Below are positions 46,920-60,420 of a stretch of DNA of 64,000 bases, in pieces. The notes beneath the pieces are model-generated. The model was not told the DNA's origin. It ran no database searches and saw only the letters and a program-made list of their open reading frames with translations. Every line of letters starts with the position of its first letter. The stretch's first letter is position 1. The stretch covers positions 11,602,060-11,666,059 of the forward strand of contig OZ038529.1 of NCBI GenBank assembly GCA_964036665.1, written 5' to 3'. Made by a program: the position numbers and the translations under genes. Origin of the DNA: Gordius sp. MW1 (taxonomy: Eukaryota; Nematomorpha; Gordioida; Gordea; Gordiidae).

Positions 46920-48849
46920 TAATTGCTATGCAATTTATAGGCTCGTTTTTTGGTGTCCGTCTGTCCGTCCGTCCGTTGTCCGTCCGTTACCCTATCTATT
47001 TGCATTGGGTATATTAGGTTATCGCTTTTTTAAATTAATGCATGAGAAAGAGGTGCCCCACCCCTCATCTCTATCTCCCTCGCTGTGTTATTTTTTAAAT
47101 TAATGCATAAGAGGTGCCCCACCCCTCATCTCTATCTCCCTCGGTGTGTTATATATAAGATTTGTTAAATTATCTATTATATATTAAACATAAATAAAAG
47201 TTGTTTACTTTTAATTGCTAGGCAATTTAACTAGTTATATAATAAACATAAATAAAAGTTGTTTACTTTTAATTGCTATGCAATTTAACTAGTTTTTGTT
47301 ATATAATAAACATAGATAAAAGTTGTTTACTTTTAATGCTATGCAATTTAACTAGTTATATAATAAACATAAATAAAAGTTGTTTACTTTTTAATTGCTA
47401 TGCAATTTAACTAGTTTTGGGGTTAGAATCCCGGAGTTTTTTTGACTCTTATGATTTTTCTTGTTACTATCATTGATAATAAGAATTTTTGGCCGTCCGC
47501 TGGCTGCTGACCAATGAAAAAAATGACCATTGGCCAAAATGTGAATCGAAATTATTTTTTTCGTTTTTTTTTGACTATTATGATGGTTCCTGTTTCTACC
47601 ATTGCTATTATGACTTTTTGGCCGTCCGCTGGCTGCTGACCAATGTTATATAATAAACAAAATAAAAGTTGTTTACTTTTAATTGCTATGCAATTTAACT
47701 AGTTTTTGGGTTAGAATCCCGGAGTTTTTTTGACTCTTATGTTTGTTCTTGTTACTAATTGATAATAAGACTTTTTGGCCGTCCGTTGGCTGCTGACCAA
47801 TGAAAAAAATGACCATTGGCCAAAATGTGAATCCGAGTTTATTTTTTTCGTTTTTTTTGACTATTATGATTGTTCCTGTTACTACCATTGCTATTACGAC
47901 TTTTTGGCCGTCCGCTGGCTCCTGACCGATAAAAAAATGACCATTGGCCAAAATGTGAATCGAAATTATTTTTTTCGTTTTTTTTTGACTATTATGATTG
48001 TTCCTGTTCCTACCATTGCTATTATGACTTTTTGGCCGTCCGCTGGCTGCTGACCAATGGAATAAAATGCCCATTAGCCAAAATGTGATTCGAAAACTTT
48101 TTTTTCGTTTTTTTTTGACAATTATGAATTTATATCCACTTTTACTGTGTCCTGGCTGCTGACCAATGGAAAAAAATGACCATTGGCCAAAACGTGATTC
48201 GAAAATTTTTTCGTTTTTTTTACTCTTATGAATTTATATCCACTTTTACCGTGTGCTGGCTGCTGCTGACCAATGGAAAAAAATAACTATTGGCCAAAGT
48301 GAGCATCAAAATTTTTTTTCCGTTTTTTTGGCTATCATTGACTTATAGAGTATCTGTTGGTACTGACCAATAGAGAAAAAGTGACCATTGGCCAAATTTT
48401 TGATTTTTTTAATTTTGTTCAAATTCAACAAAAAATTTCTCCCACCAATTCTGCAAATTCTTAACATTGTGTTGTTTTATAATATAATGTTTGTTAGACC
48501 CATAATCACTAAAGGCCATAAAAACTAATGTAATACGCAACTAGATGCAAACACTAAATCTAACCCTAACCCTTGCCTATATTACATTTTGCCTTTATTA
48601 CATTTTGCCTATAATGGAAAATTTGTATAAATAATTAATTAATTATTAGGCATTTAATACCCCCCTATAGGCATTCTCGCCCCTTCCCACCTTTCTCGCC
48701 CATAAATTGCATAGCAAATCTGATACATTTATACGAAGTACAGATGAGTCGTCCCCCCTTCCCTTCCCCTCTTCCCTTCCCCTCTTCCCTTCCCCTCTTC
48801 CCTTCCCTTCCCTTCTCCCCCTTCCCACGAGGGCCGAAGGCCCGAGTTT
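46920..48849. mobile_element. Tandem-repeat-rich element, unit 2
   Basis: Unit 2 copy of 33417-35344. Confidence 0.7.
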
Positions 48850-49806
48850 AAGTATTTTAATTTACGTTTAAAATACAAAATAGGCTGTTCAATATTATCC
48901 TCGACTTGACATAATGCGCCGCCGATGCTTACGTTCGGCGCATCAACTCATAAAAATTGTTGTTTGTCGGGGTTGTAACACCTTAACACGGGTTTAGTTA
49001 GCAAAACATTTTTTAAATAATTAAAATTATCTCTAAGAGTTTCGTCTCATTTAAATAAAAGAGACTTTTTGGTCGATTCATATAACGGCCCGGCAAATTA
49101 TAATTAATAAAGCGACTATAAATTTATTACGCCTAAAAATGACAATTATTAATGAATATATTAATATCTTTAATTGCCATAACTTTGTCATACTTAGGCT
49201 GAATTACCATCAATGTAAATATGACCTAAATATAGGACATCCTCAGTTCCAAAAAGGCATTTTTTAGCTGAAACTTTTAATCCTTTTACTTTAATTAAAT
49301 CAAGAACTTTTATTAGGCGCATACTGTGTTCTTATTTAGTTATGCCAGTGAATAAAATGTCGTCTAAATAAATTATTAGGCCGTCTATATTACTAAAAAT
49401 ATAAGCCATTGTTTGTTGAAAAATAGCGGCTGAAACGCTTAAGGATCCGGCATCAGTATTAATTGCTAAAACCCGTGACGACCTTTTGTCTACCTTAAAT
49501 TATAGGTACGCTAGCCAAATCTATTTTTGAAAAAAATTTAGATTCCTGTAATTTAACGAAAATTATTTCTAACCTCGGCGAGCGGGTATTTTACTTGAAT
49601 AATATATTTATTAACCGTAACTCTATAATCAGCCCAGACTCTTACCGTTCCGTCAGGTTTCCTGACCGGTACTCAAGGTGTAGTCCATTTCGAATAATCT
49701 ATGGGTTCAATCACCTCGTCTTTAAGCCAATTTTTAACAAAGCTATTTCACATCGCGCGTTTGAGTGCTCCAGATGTGAATTATACAATAGTAAAGGGAT
49801 AGCCAC
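48850..49806 (-). pseudogene. Gypsy copy 2 RT/RNase H fragment, unit 2
   Basis: Unit 2 copy of 35345-36300, including the catalytic YLDDILFTG box on the minus strand near 49340-49375. Confidence 0.75.
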
Positions 49807-49807
49807 A

Positions 49808-49970
49808 TGGGCGTAACCAGGAATCGAATTAAAGGGGGGCATTAATAATTTAGGGAGGGACAAAATATATTTTTTTATAAATTCTAGCCATATTTGATAA
49901 AATTTTTAAGAGTATTTGGATTTAAATGGGGGCAGCCACCCTCCCTGCCACCCCCTGGCGACGCTTATGG
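49808..49970. mobile_element. Short inverted-repeat MITE, unit 2
   Basis: Unit 2 copy of 36302-36464. Confidence 0.6.
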
Positions 49971-50489
49971 GTAGCCGCAATATCGTAGTAGGGGGGAGGG
50001 AATATTTATAACGTGGGGGAAATAGGGGGGGGATACCACAATCGCTTCTTTTATTGTCTTTAAGTTATAAAATGCATTTCTACATTTAAAAATGTGATGT
50101 TAGCAATATTTGTATGAATGATTCAACATCTTAAACTTATTTAAATTAGACTTTATTTATCCAAAACATATATTGGGAATTATTAAAACTTATAAGATGT
50201 TTGACAAAATTACTTTTCCATTTGGGCATTTTTTGAATCCAAGTCACCGGACATTAAATGAATTTATAATATTATTGTCATGTTCTTTTAAAAAACGTTT
50301 TATATATAATTTAATTTTGGACCCTAGTAAAGAATCTTTTAAGAGATTTATTAACAAATACTCCTGCTAATAAATCTCTTAACTGTTTTATGATATGTGT
50401 ATTTTTATAATATCATAAGATAATCTTGCTTGCGTAGTTTGAAAATTTATTACCTAATCAGTATATCTTCAAATATAATTGCTATACAG

Positions 50490-50675
50490 GTCGGATGAAA
50501 TCGAAAGAAATAGCTCAAACCATATTTCCCTTAATCATGAAAAACATGCAAAAGTATTTACGCGTCACGAAACAACAGGCCTATTACAGCATGAATACGA
50601 TCATGGAGCACCTCACCAATTGTATTAAATACGAAATGGGACCAAACGCTTTCACTCAATTATATTTCAACGAAG
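50490..50675 (+). CDS. VANGL: Duplicated Vangl exon 4, unit 2
   Basis: A 186-bp exon with the same TATACAG acceptor, phase 1 at both ends, and the same donor as 36988-37173. Encodes the conserved [16 protein letters not shown] block. Two residues differ from unit 1: Gln to Arg at the codon before MKSKEIAQ, and Leu to Phe in QLY(L/F)NEG. Because it is phase-symmetric it could be spliced in place of, or after, the first copy without shifting the frame. Whether it is transcribed cannot be told from sequence. Confidence 0.85.
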
Positions 50676-52220
50676 GTTTCTTTTCCTTTTATTAATTGTT
50701 TTATTAGTGTTAAAGCTCTCACCAAACTTTAAAATTACACATACTGCTAACATTTTAAATTAAATATAGATCTTAAAAAGAATTTACGTGAAATGAGAAA
50801 ATTAATTGAATTGTTTGGTGTGCATATGTAATCACTAGTGATGGTGATTTGCTCCACTGTGGCTCTGCCCCCTCACAAGCACTGTGTATCCTAATCTACT
50901 CATGAATAGGATACAGTATCAGATGAAATGCTCGAGAGACGAAGGGGTAGTAGCAAAAAGTAACTCATGTATAGAGCTGTGTGCCTGAGCAGCATTATAA
51001 GCTAAACAGATCTAATATGAGCAAATGCTATGAGCAAGCAGTTTCTCTAAACTGCTCATAGCTTCTCATCTATCATAATGTGATAATTAAAGCCTGATTT
51101 GTTTTAGTAGATTCTGTTGTTCAACAATAAATATGGCTATTTGAATAAGCGTAAGTAGGATTTCCTCAAGGGGGGAGGGATAAAATTTTAAGATAAAATT
51201 TTTTTGTAACTATTTTTTTGGGGATCTAAATGTTTTGTATTCTAAAAGTTTAAAGTGATATTCGCTTAATAATAATAAAATACAAAAAGTAAAATTCCAA
51301 CAAATATTTTTTTATAAATATACAATGTAACAATTATATAAATTGAAAATCATGGGAGGGGTTCTAACCGGAAAACCACCCCCTCCCTACGCCATTGGCT
51401 ATTTGTTATGAATTTATATTTTTTATGGCGAATTTTTTTTTGCAATTTTTTTATAAAATATGTTTAATGATATTAAAATTTATTTTTTATACATGCCAAG
51501 AATTTATTTAATTATAAATTTTTGAATTTTCTGTTTCACCCAGATGGTAATAATTTTTTTGATTTTAATATGGTTTAACTTTATATTTTATCGTTTTTAA
51601 GAACAGGTGTCAATGTTATAATTTTATTAAAGATGCGAACTAATTTTTTTTTCGATTTTGATTATATATATCTAAAATGATTTTTAAAATTTATTTTTCA
51701 AAAATGGCGTAATTATGTTTTATTGTATAAATATTTTTTAGACATTTTTAATATGACTTAATGTTTCTAAATTTATATTTAATAATATTTTTAGTCCAGG
51801 TCACAATTCAAGGTTTTATAAAAGGTGGGATATTTGGCTTTATAGATATAGAATATTCTATATAGATGGCTAAAATCTGTTTAATGATTTCAAAATTTAC
51901 GCCTTATGCCAAAATATGTTTGATTGTTTTTAATATAAATTCATGAATATGTCTCACCCAAATGCTAATAAATTTTTTGACATTTTTAATATGGTTTTTT
52001 AAGCCAGGTTACAATGTGATAGTTTTATTAAAGGTGTGAATTCATTTATTTTGGCAAAAGATTTTAAAATTTATTGTTTAAAACATGACAAAAATATTTT
52101 TATTTACATATATTTTATTCAGATGTCTTATATCTTTTTTAGTTCAAATTAAATAGACACCAAATCAGCATTATTTTTTTATTAAATCTCACCAAATAGA
52201 CACATAAATTACAACTAATA

Positions 52221-53980
52221 TTATGTAAAATTAACATTTCCCCAAGACTTTACACACATAATTTGGGTAATCGTATTTGAGGATAAACGATTTCTTCTAG
52301 CCGTAACAATATTTCCTGCCAAAGAAAACATTCGTTCACTCGGAACTGAAGTGGTGGACTGCCCTAAATAGTCTTTAGCCATTGCTGAGTGCGGGAAAGC
52401 GTGTCTCATTCACTTTCCACCATTCCAACACTGTATTCGTTGAAATGGGTGTCTCTTTCACCATGTTCCCGCGCCAACTGAGTTTGGCTAAAAAACGTTA
52501 TATTTAAAAATAGATAAATAATAAATTTACTTCTTTAAACGATTCAAAATTGTCATCGTATAATCCTGACTCACAGTCTTTATAGGGAAAGGAATAACAT
52601 TCACATAACTGAGATGTAACGATTTGAGTTTTTCATAATTAGCTATTAAAAGAGAAACAATTAATATGTTTTGCATATTAAATTTACCTGCGGTATTAAT
52701 CCCCGCCGGAAGAACGCTCTTCTTTATCCTTGGGTCTAAATACCCGGCGACATAGAAATTAAAGGTTTCGTATTCATTCAAATATTTTAGACATTTAAGG
52801 TGCAAGACTTGACATGCATCTTGGAATATAGGGTCAGCCAGAAGGATTTTTTCCTCTATTTGGTTATATAAATCCTTAATATATATTAAGGTCATGGCAA
52901 CTGTGGGACTGGTATTGGAACTGATGAGATTCGTGACATTGTAAATGGTAAAAAAAACAACTCAATTTTTTCCAATATATTGAATTCCTCAATCGATATT
53001 TGTATCCCATCAGAGAGACTACAAAGTTCATTTATTTTTGTGTAAATCTAAAATTGGTTAGTAAATATACTATTATTTAATTATACTTTATTTATCAGGG
53101 TTAACATGAGGTAGGTGCTATTTCACCTTGTTGAGCTTGAGACATCAAGGTGTAAGGGTCCCGCAAGCCCCTTAAACCTTTGCAAAAACTGCGGGAATGT
53201 TTGCAATTTACGGACGAAGTCATGGACTTTCTCCAAATGGGGAGAGAGCGATACAGACCGGATATTGCTATAATATTTACCGTATGGGCCAAACAACGAA
53301 TGTTGTAACATTCATTTTGGTGGGTATCTTTCAACAATTGTGCGATTTCTCACGATGCATTCACTACATTACCCCCATTATCGTGTGTAATGGTGAGTAA
53401 CTTTCGGGACAGCCCATGCTCGTTTAAAACTTCCAGAATTAGATGTCGTATGTCTCCCGATCGATGTGGATAAGGGAAATCCACAAAAGCGAGAAAATAA
53501 TTCTCCAGCTCCCAATCCTCATTCACAAAATGCATTGTTACGGCACACAAAGTTGTTGAATTTATGGCTGTCCACAAATCAGTACTGATACTGATTTTAC
53601 TTTTAAGGGCCTGGATTTTGGCATTTAATTTCATCTTTCATTCATCATATACGGCTTTTAAATTGTTTATTGCCGTTTGACGGCACCTTATTTTTGCGGT
53701 TTTATTTAGGTATGTATAAGTATTTTTGAAAGTCACATCAGTAAATAAAGAGATTGGGAGGTAATTATCTACTATTACTTTCAAATTTTGCATATTTAAG
53801 TGTTTGTTTTCTTATAAAGTCATTTTTTTTGAGCCAATAAGGATTTTTTGTTCGATATTGTTTTCAATGTTAATAGCAGGATGATTTGTTTTAAAGTGTT
53901 TTCGCAAAGTCGCTTTTAATTTTTGAATAAAAAATAAAACGTCTAATAAAATTTTTAATATATAATGTTGCGCTATTAAT
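52221..53980 (-). pseudogene. hAT transposase, left arm, unit 2
   Basis: Copy of 38721-40480. The dimerisation tail reads NIVTARRN instead of NIVMARRN in unit 1. Same block order and interruptions. Confidence 0.8.
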
Positions 53981-54589
53981 TAAAAATTCAAAAAAAAATT
54001 CGGTAGACAAATATTAACCGCCCTCCCCTTAAATAAAATCATACACCAGACACAGTTATTTAAGTAACATAAATAATTACGAATAGCCATATAAGATAGA
54101 TAAATATATAAAATATTTATTTAATTTAATAAATATGGCCATGTCGGTGATCCAAAAATATGAAAATAGATCGCTTAAAACAATTTCTATAAGAGTATTT
54201 ATAGATGTGTTGCTGGAATATTTTCTGGAACAGTCCTGGCAGGTCTTGTGCCCTTTGGTAGGGGTCATTGGAAATTTGGAATGTATTAAGCTTCTCCTTT
54301 GTTGTGCTTGTGGCTCTGGTGTCGACTAAAAATTGTAATATTATCTAACAAAATTATAAAAGTACAGATCTCTCCTGAGGAACTTGTGAAGAAATCTCCA
54401 ATATTGACTCATCTGTTAACGAATTATTTGCCATAAAAATTTTTGGTTAAGGGAATAATAAAATGTGGAGAGAGGAGGACTTTTTAAAATAAGAATAACA
54501 ACTTTTCATGCTATGAGAGACAGGGACGAGGATAGGCGATATGTCACATAAGACATAAGTAATTAACACATTTGCTGAGCAGATTAAAT

Positions 54590-56309
54590 TAGTGCAACAT
54601 TATATATTAAAAATTTTATTAGAAGTTTTATTTTTTATTCAAAAATTAAAAGCGACTTTGCGAAAACACTTTAAAACAAATCATCCTGCTATTAACATTG
54701 AAAACAATATTGAACAAAAAATCCTTATTGGCTAAAAAAATGACTTTATAAGAAAACAAACACTTAAATATGCAAATTTTCAAATTAATAGTAGATAATT
54801 ACCTCCCAATCTCTTTATTTACTGATGTGACTTGCAAGAATACTTATACATACCTCATTAAAACGGCAAAAATATGGTGCCGTCAAACGGCAATAAGCAA
54901 TTTAAAAGCCGTATATGATGAATCACAGATGAAATTAAATGCCAAAATCCAGGCCCTTAAAAGTAAAATCAGTATCAGTACTGATTTGTGGACAGCCATA
55001 AATTCAACAACTTTTTGTGCCGTAACAATGCATTTTGTGAATGAGGTTTGGGAGCTTGAAAGTTATTTACTCGCTTTTGTAAATTTCCCTTATCCACATC
55101 GATCGGGGGATATTCGACATCTCATTCTCAAGGTAATAAACGAGCATGGGCTTTCCCGAAAGTTACTCACCATTACACATGGGGGTAATGTGGCGGGAAA
55201 TCGCAAAATTGTTGAAAGATACCCATCAAAACGAATGTTTCAACATTCGTTGTTTGGCCCATACTATTAATATTATTGCAAGATCCAGCCTTGGAGAAAG
55301 TCCATGACTTCGTCCGCAAATTGCATACATCCCCGCAGTTTTTGCAAAAATTTAAAGGGTTTGCGGGACCCTTAATTCCCCTTAATGTCTCAAGCTCAAC
55401 AAGGTGAAATAGCACCTACCTCATGTTAATCCTGATAAATAAAGAATAATTAAATAATAGTATAATTTATATACCAATTTTAGAATTACAAAAAAATAAA
55501 TGAACTTTGTAGTCTCTCTGATGGGATACAAATATCGATTGAGGAATTCAATATATTGAAAAAAATTGAGTTTTTTTTTCGTTCTACAATGTCACGAACT
55601 TATCAGTTCCTATACCAGTCCCACAGTTGCCATGGCCTTAATATATATAAAATATAACCAAATAGAGGAAAAAATCCTTCTGGCTGACCCTATATTCCAA
55701 GATGCATGTAAAGTCATGCACCTTAAATGTCTTAAATATTTGAATGAATACGAAACCTTTAATTTCTATGTCGCCGGGTATTTAGACCCAAGGATAAAGA
55801 AGAGCGTTCTTCCGGCGGGGATTAATACTGCAGGTAAATTTGATCTGCAAAACATATCAATTGTTTCTCTTTTAATAGCTAATTATGAAAAACTCAAATC
55901 GTTACATCTATGTGGATGTTATTCCTTTTCCGATGGAGACTGTGAGTCAGGATTATACAATGACAATTTTGAATCGTTTAAAGAAGTAAATTTATTATTT
56001 ATCTATTTTTAAATATAACGTTTTTTAGCCAAACTCAGTTGGCGCGGGAACATGGTGATACAAGAGTACGAGAAAGAGACACCCATTTCAACGAATACAG
56101 TGTTGGAATGGTGGAAAGTGAATGAGACACGCTTTCCCGCACTCAGCAAAATGGCTAAAGACTATTTAGGGCAGTCCACTTCAGTTCCGAGTGAACGAAT
56201 GTTTTCTTTGGCAGGAAATATTATTACGGCTAGAAGAAATCGTTTGTCCTCAAATACGATTACCCAAATCATGTGTGTAAAGTCTTGGGGAAATGTTAAT
56301 TTTACATAA
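54590..56309 (+). pseudogene. hAT transposase, right arm, unit 2
   Basis: Copy of 41090-42809 with the same deletion in the THGGNV segment. Differs by GDIRHL for GDIQHL. Confidence 0.8.
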
Positions 56310-57788
56310 TATTAGTGTAATTTATGTGTCTATTTGGTGAGATAAAATAAAATAATAATGCTGATTTGGTGTCTATACTTTAATTTGAACTAAAAAAAGA
56401 TATAAGACATCTAAATAAAATATATGTAAATAAAAATATTTTTGCCATGTTTTAAACAATAAATTTCAAAATCTTTTGCCAAAAAAATAAATTCACACCT
56501 TTAATAAAACTATCACATTGTAACCTGGCTTAAAAAACCATATTAAAAATGTCAAAAAATTTATTAGCATTTGGGTGAGACAGAATATTCATGAATTTAT
56601 ATTAAAAACAATCAAACATATTTTTGGCATGTATAAAGGCGTAAATTTTGAAATTATTAAACAGATTTTAGCCATCTATTATATAGAATATGCTATATCT
56701 ATAAAGCCAAATATCCCGCCTTTTATAAAACCTTGCATTGTGACCTGGACTAAAAATATTATTAAAGATAAATTTAGAAACAGTAAGTCATATTAACAAT
56801 GTCAAAAAATATTTATACAATAAAACATAATTTTGCCATTTATGAAAAATAAATTTTTAGAATATTTTAGGTATATATAATAAAAATCGAAAAAAAATTA
56901 GTTCGCATCTTTAATAAAATTATAACATTGACACCTGTTTTTAAAAACGATAAAATATAAATTTAACCATATTAAAATATCAAAAAAATTATTACCATCT
57001 GGGTGAAACAGAAAATTCAAAAATTTATAATTAAATAACTTGGCATGTATAAAAAATAAATTTTAATATCATTAAACATATTTTATAAAAAAATTGCAAA
57101 AAAAAAATTCGCCATAAAAAATATAAATTCATAACAAATAGCCATTGGCGTAAGGAGGGGGTGGTTTTCCGGTTAGAACCCCTCCCATGATTATCAATTT
57201 ATATAATTTTTACATTGTATATTTATAAAAATATTTGTTGGAATTTTACTTTTCGTATTTTATTATTATTACGCGAATATCACTTTAAACTTTTAGGAAA
57301 CAAAACATTTAGATCCCAAAAAAAATAGTTACAAAAAAATTTGATCTTAAAAATTTGATAACCCCCCCCCCCCCCATTGAGGAAATCCTACTTACACCTA
57401 TTCAAATAGCCATAATTATTGTTGAACAACAGAATGTACTAAAACAAAACAGGTTTTAATCACATTTTGATAGATGAGATGCTATGAGCAGTTTAAAGAA
57501 ACTGCTTGCTCATAGCATTTGCTCATATTAAACTGTTAGTTAACTTATAATGCTGCTCAGGCACACAGCTCTATACATGAGTTACTTTTGCTACTACCCC
57601 TTCGCCTCTTGAGCATTTTCATCTTATACATCAACAGCCTCATGAGTAGAGTAGGATACACAGTGCTTGTGAGGGGGCAGAGCTCACAGTGAGCAATGCT
57701 CATTGGAGCAAATCAATATCACTAGTAATCACCGTGATCACATTATTTTCATGATAAAATTTATCATTGAGATTTAATATTTATTTAG

Positions 57789-58021
57789 TTACACACCTTC
57801 ACAATTCTAAGGCAAAGGAAGATGTTGAAGAATGGGTCATCCTGAGTGAAAAGCCAGCGTCCGAAAAACTTAGCCAAAACATGGTTTTCCAACTACGACG
57901 TAAAGATGTCAAACTTTTAATCGAAGTTCAAGATCTTCCAAAATATATATTTAAACAACAGTTTTCACTCCACCATGCAACGAACAATCTTGTTATTATA
58001 AATTCCGAAAATATTGTATAA
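57789..58021 (+). CDS. VANGL: Duplicated Vangl exon 5, unit 2
   Basis: A 233-bp terminal exon identical in protein to 44289-44521: acceptor TTATTTAG, phase 1 start, [22 protein letters not shown] and the SENIV stop, followed by AATAAA. It could act as an alternative last exon, or together with the duplicated exon 4 be the remains of a partial gene duplication. Confidence 0.85.
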
Positions 58022-58347
58022 AAAATCACACCGGATTTTACATGTTCATAAAATATACCAGAGTGAATAAATTTTTTTGTAAAATTACAAGATCCGTTGA
58101 GTTGACTTAAGTTGATAGCGTGTTTGAAGCAAAACAGAGCTTTGGGATAATGACCGTTGGTATTACTATAAAATTCTGATGCTGATCCTTGTTCTATTCT
58201 TTATTTTAATATTCCCTAATGTAATATTTGTCTTTCCCTCTTCCTCAATAATTAATTTGAAAAGTTTGATCAATCCTACAATTTACTGTTCCTAATGACG
58301 AAATATAAAAAGAAAGTTTATACCTCAAATATAATCTAACTAAACTA

Positions 58348-58827
58348 AAGACCTGGCGGGCCGGCCCGCTTTAAAAAATAGAGGACGAGCCCTAATATGG
58401 CCTAAAGGCCCCTTACAAACTCTTTTAATTGCTATTTGTGAATTTAAATAAAGAAAAAACAAAGGTATGTTTTTATAATGTTTATACATTATATTTATTT
58501 AATATTACGATGAAAATTAGATTACATTCTCTTTTTATTCATTGATTCATCAGAATCTCAACGCATTTCAAATTTATTAGTGGTAAATAGCGATTTTATA
58601 TAAACTTAATCCACTCTTGGCTAAAATATTATCTTAGAAAGGGGGGAGGGGCTGCACATTAGGTACGCTCTAAGCAGATATTTTTTATCGAGTTTGGTTG
58701 ATTCTGACCCCGGGTCGGGCTGCTTCATCAAGCCCTATCCGAGCTAGAGGCTTGATTATCATATTGAATTTTGCCCGAGTCCGCCCCGAAACTCTCTCGA
58801 GCTTCGGGCGGCCGGTGCAGGGCTCTA
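58348..58827. mobile_element. CGGG-ended hAT MITE relative, unit 2
   Basis: Unit 2 copy of 44847-45326. Confidence 0.55.
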
Positions 58828-59319
58828 CATGCATGTAATTATTATCATTTGGATATTATTTGTATTTAATAATGACGGCAAAATGCTTTGACTATTCATT
58901 ACACCCTTATTAGTCTAAACAAAATTAACATCAAAAACTTTTATTTGCAATGAAGGTCTCAAGGTAATTATGTATCTATATCCAAGACAGATTTGTCCCT
59001 AGAGGGAAATATGTGTTTCAAAACAATTATTAATTGCTATAAATATATATATAATCTGAAACATTAAATGAAAGCCTACATCAATTAGTTATTGCAGTCC
59101 CGCTGCCCCGCAGAGCCCCTTATTAATATAAGAGATCTGTTGGTGAAAAAGTATATGCTTGTAGAGAGGTAGTTGTAATGCCTCGAGTGACAATTACAAT
59201 ACCGCAAATTGGTTTTAACGTAGCATCGTTTTTTCTGTATACACGGTTTTTGGTTTAGATCCCGATACCCCTTTCTAACGTTGATTATAATTATACTGCG
59301 TTCAACAGTGGCGTCGTGA

Positions 59320-60056
59320 GGTAAATTGGGTCGCGGCTATTTTTCAAAAAACAATGGATCAAATATTAAGAAACATAAAAGGAGTAGCAGTTTACATAAA
59401 CGATATACTAATTGCAGGTGAAACTGAAGAAGTCCACAACGAGCCGCTAGGTACTAAGAACTTTACAAAAGTGTGGGTTTGTGCCAAGCATAACCAAGAG
59501 CATCTTGTGGGCTAAGTAAGTAACATTTTTGGTATACGTAATCAGCAACAAAGGTACTCTAGAGTAATAAAACCGAACTAGTAACGCGATGGAAAAATGT
59601 GATAAATGAATATGAAATCGTTTCTTGGGTTAACATCATATTTTTTAATGTTCATTAAAACCACGCCAAAATCGTGCACCCTTTTCAAAAATTCATAAAA
59701 AAAACGTGATTTACCACTGAAATGGAGAACAACAAGCTGCATAGACGCTATCAAGTCTGCGCTTACTAAGGCTCCCGTGTTAGCATACTTTTTTGGAGAC
59801 ATGCCTCGTCGTATAATCATCAGTTACAGGGCTAGGGCCTATCTTACAACAACAAGCGTTAGGAGAAAATTGGTGGCATATGCTTCAAGAGCGTTAAGCA
59901 ATAGTGAAAGCCGATATTCAACGATTCAATAGGAGGCGCTGGCAGTGGTCTGTGGGTTGAAAATAAAAAAGTTTAATGAATATATACAAAGACGAAGCAT
60001 TACTATTATGACGGATCACCGCTAGTTTATATATTTTACCAAAGCAAAAGGGGCAT
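59320..60056 (+). pseudogene. Ty3/gypsy RT-RNase H fragment, copy 3, unit 2
   Basis: Unit 2 copy of 45820-46555 with the same YIND box and the same truncation at the unit junction. Confidence 0.75.
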
Positions 60057-60420
60057 ATTATGTCATTTAAATCCAAAATTGTAATTATGTTTATGACCTG
60101 TCCTCCGACAATTTCGCAAGATGAAGAATCATTTCAGCTTCGATGTCATCCGCGCCCAAAAGCGATAGTACATCAGCTAAATTATTGTCTTCACCTCTGC
60201 AATATTTAAGAGTTAAGGTAAATTTCCTAACATACCTAGCCAACGTTGTAACCTACCAGACATTAGTAGTTGGTCGTTAGCCTTTTTGAATAAAGCAACT
60301 AGATGTTTGTGATCCGTGACTACAGTAAACCATTTACCATTTTAATATTCGCGACATCGCTGTAATCCGTACATCATTGCTAGAGCCTCTCGTTCAATAA
60401 CAATATAAAAACTCTATTTT

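Larger units (their letters stand above)
50836..57724. mobile_element. 6.9-kb palindromic hAT element, unit 2
   Basis: Copy of 37334-44224 with the same GTAATCAC duplication (50828-50835 and 57725-57732). Its presence at the same point shows the hAT insertion predates the 13.5-kb amplification. Confidence 0.88.
46556..60056 (+). repeat. Tandem array, unit 2 (13,501 bp)
   Basis: Near-identical direct copy of unit 1, differing by scattered substitutions and short indels. It shares with unit 3 several states that differ from unit 1, such as GCTAGGCAATTTAAC near 47217 and CTGATACATT near 48719. Confidence 0.95.

Noticed and set aside
48646..48828. Gly/Arg/Glu-rich ORF near the hairpin end of the repeat element, also at 35146 and 62267
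   Set aside because: Translation of the AAGGG microsatellite.
50173..50370. 65-codon ORF before Vangl exon 4 in units 2 and 3
   Set aside because: Broken by a one-base insertion in unit 1, no recognisable domain, and inside an AT-rich intron; probably chance.
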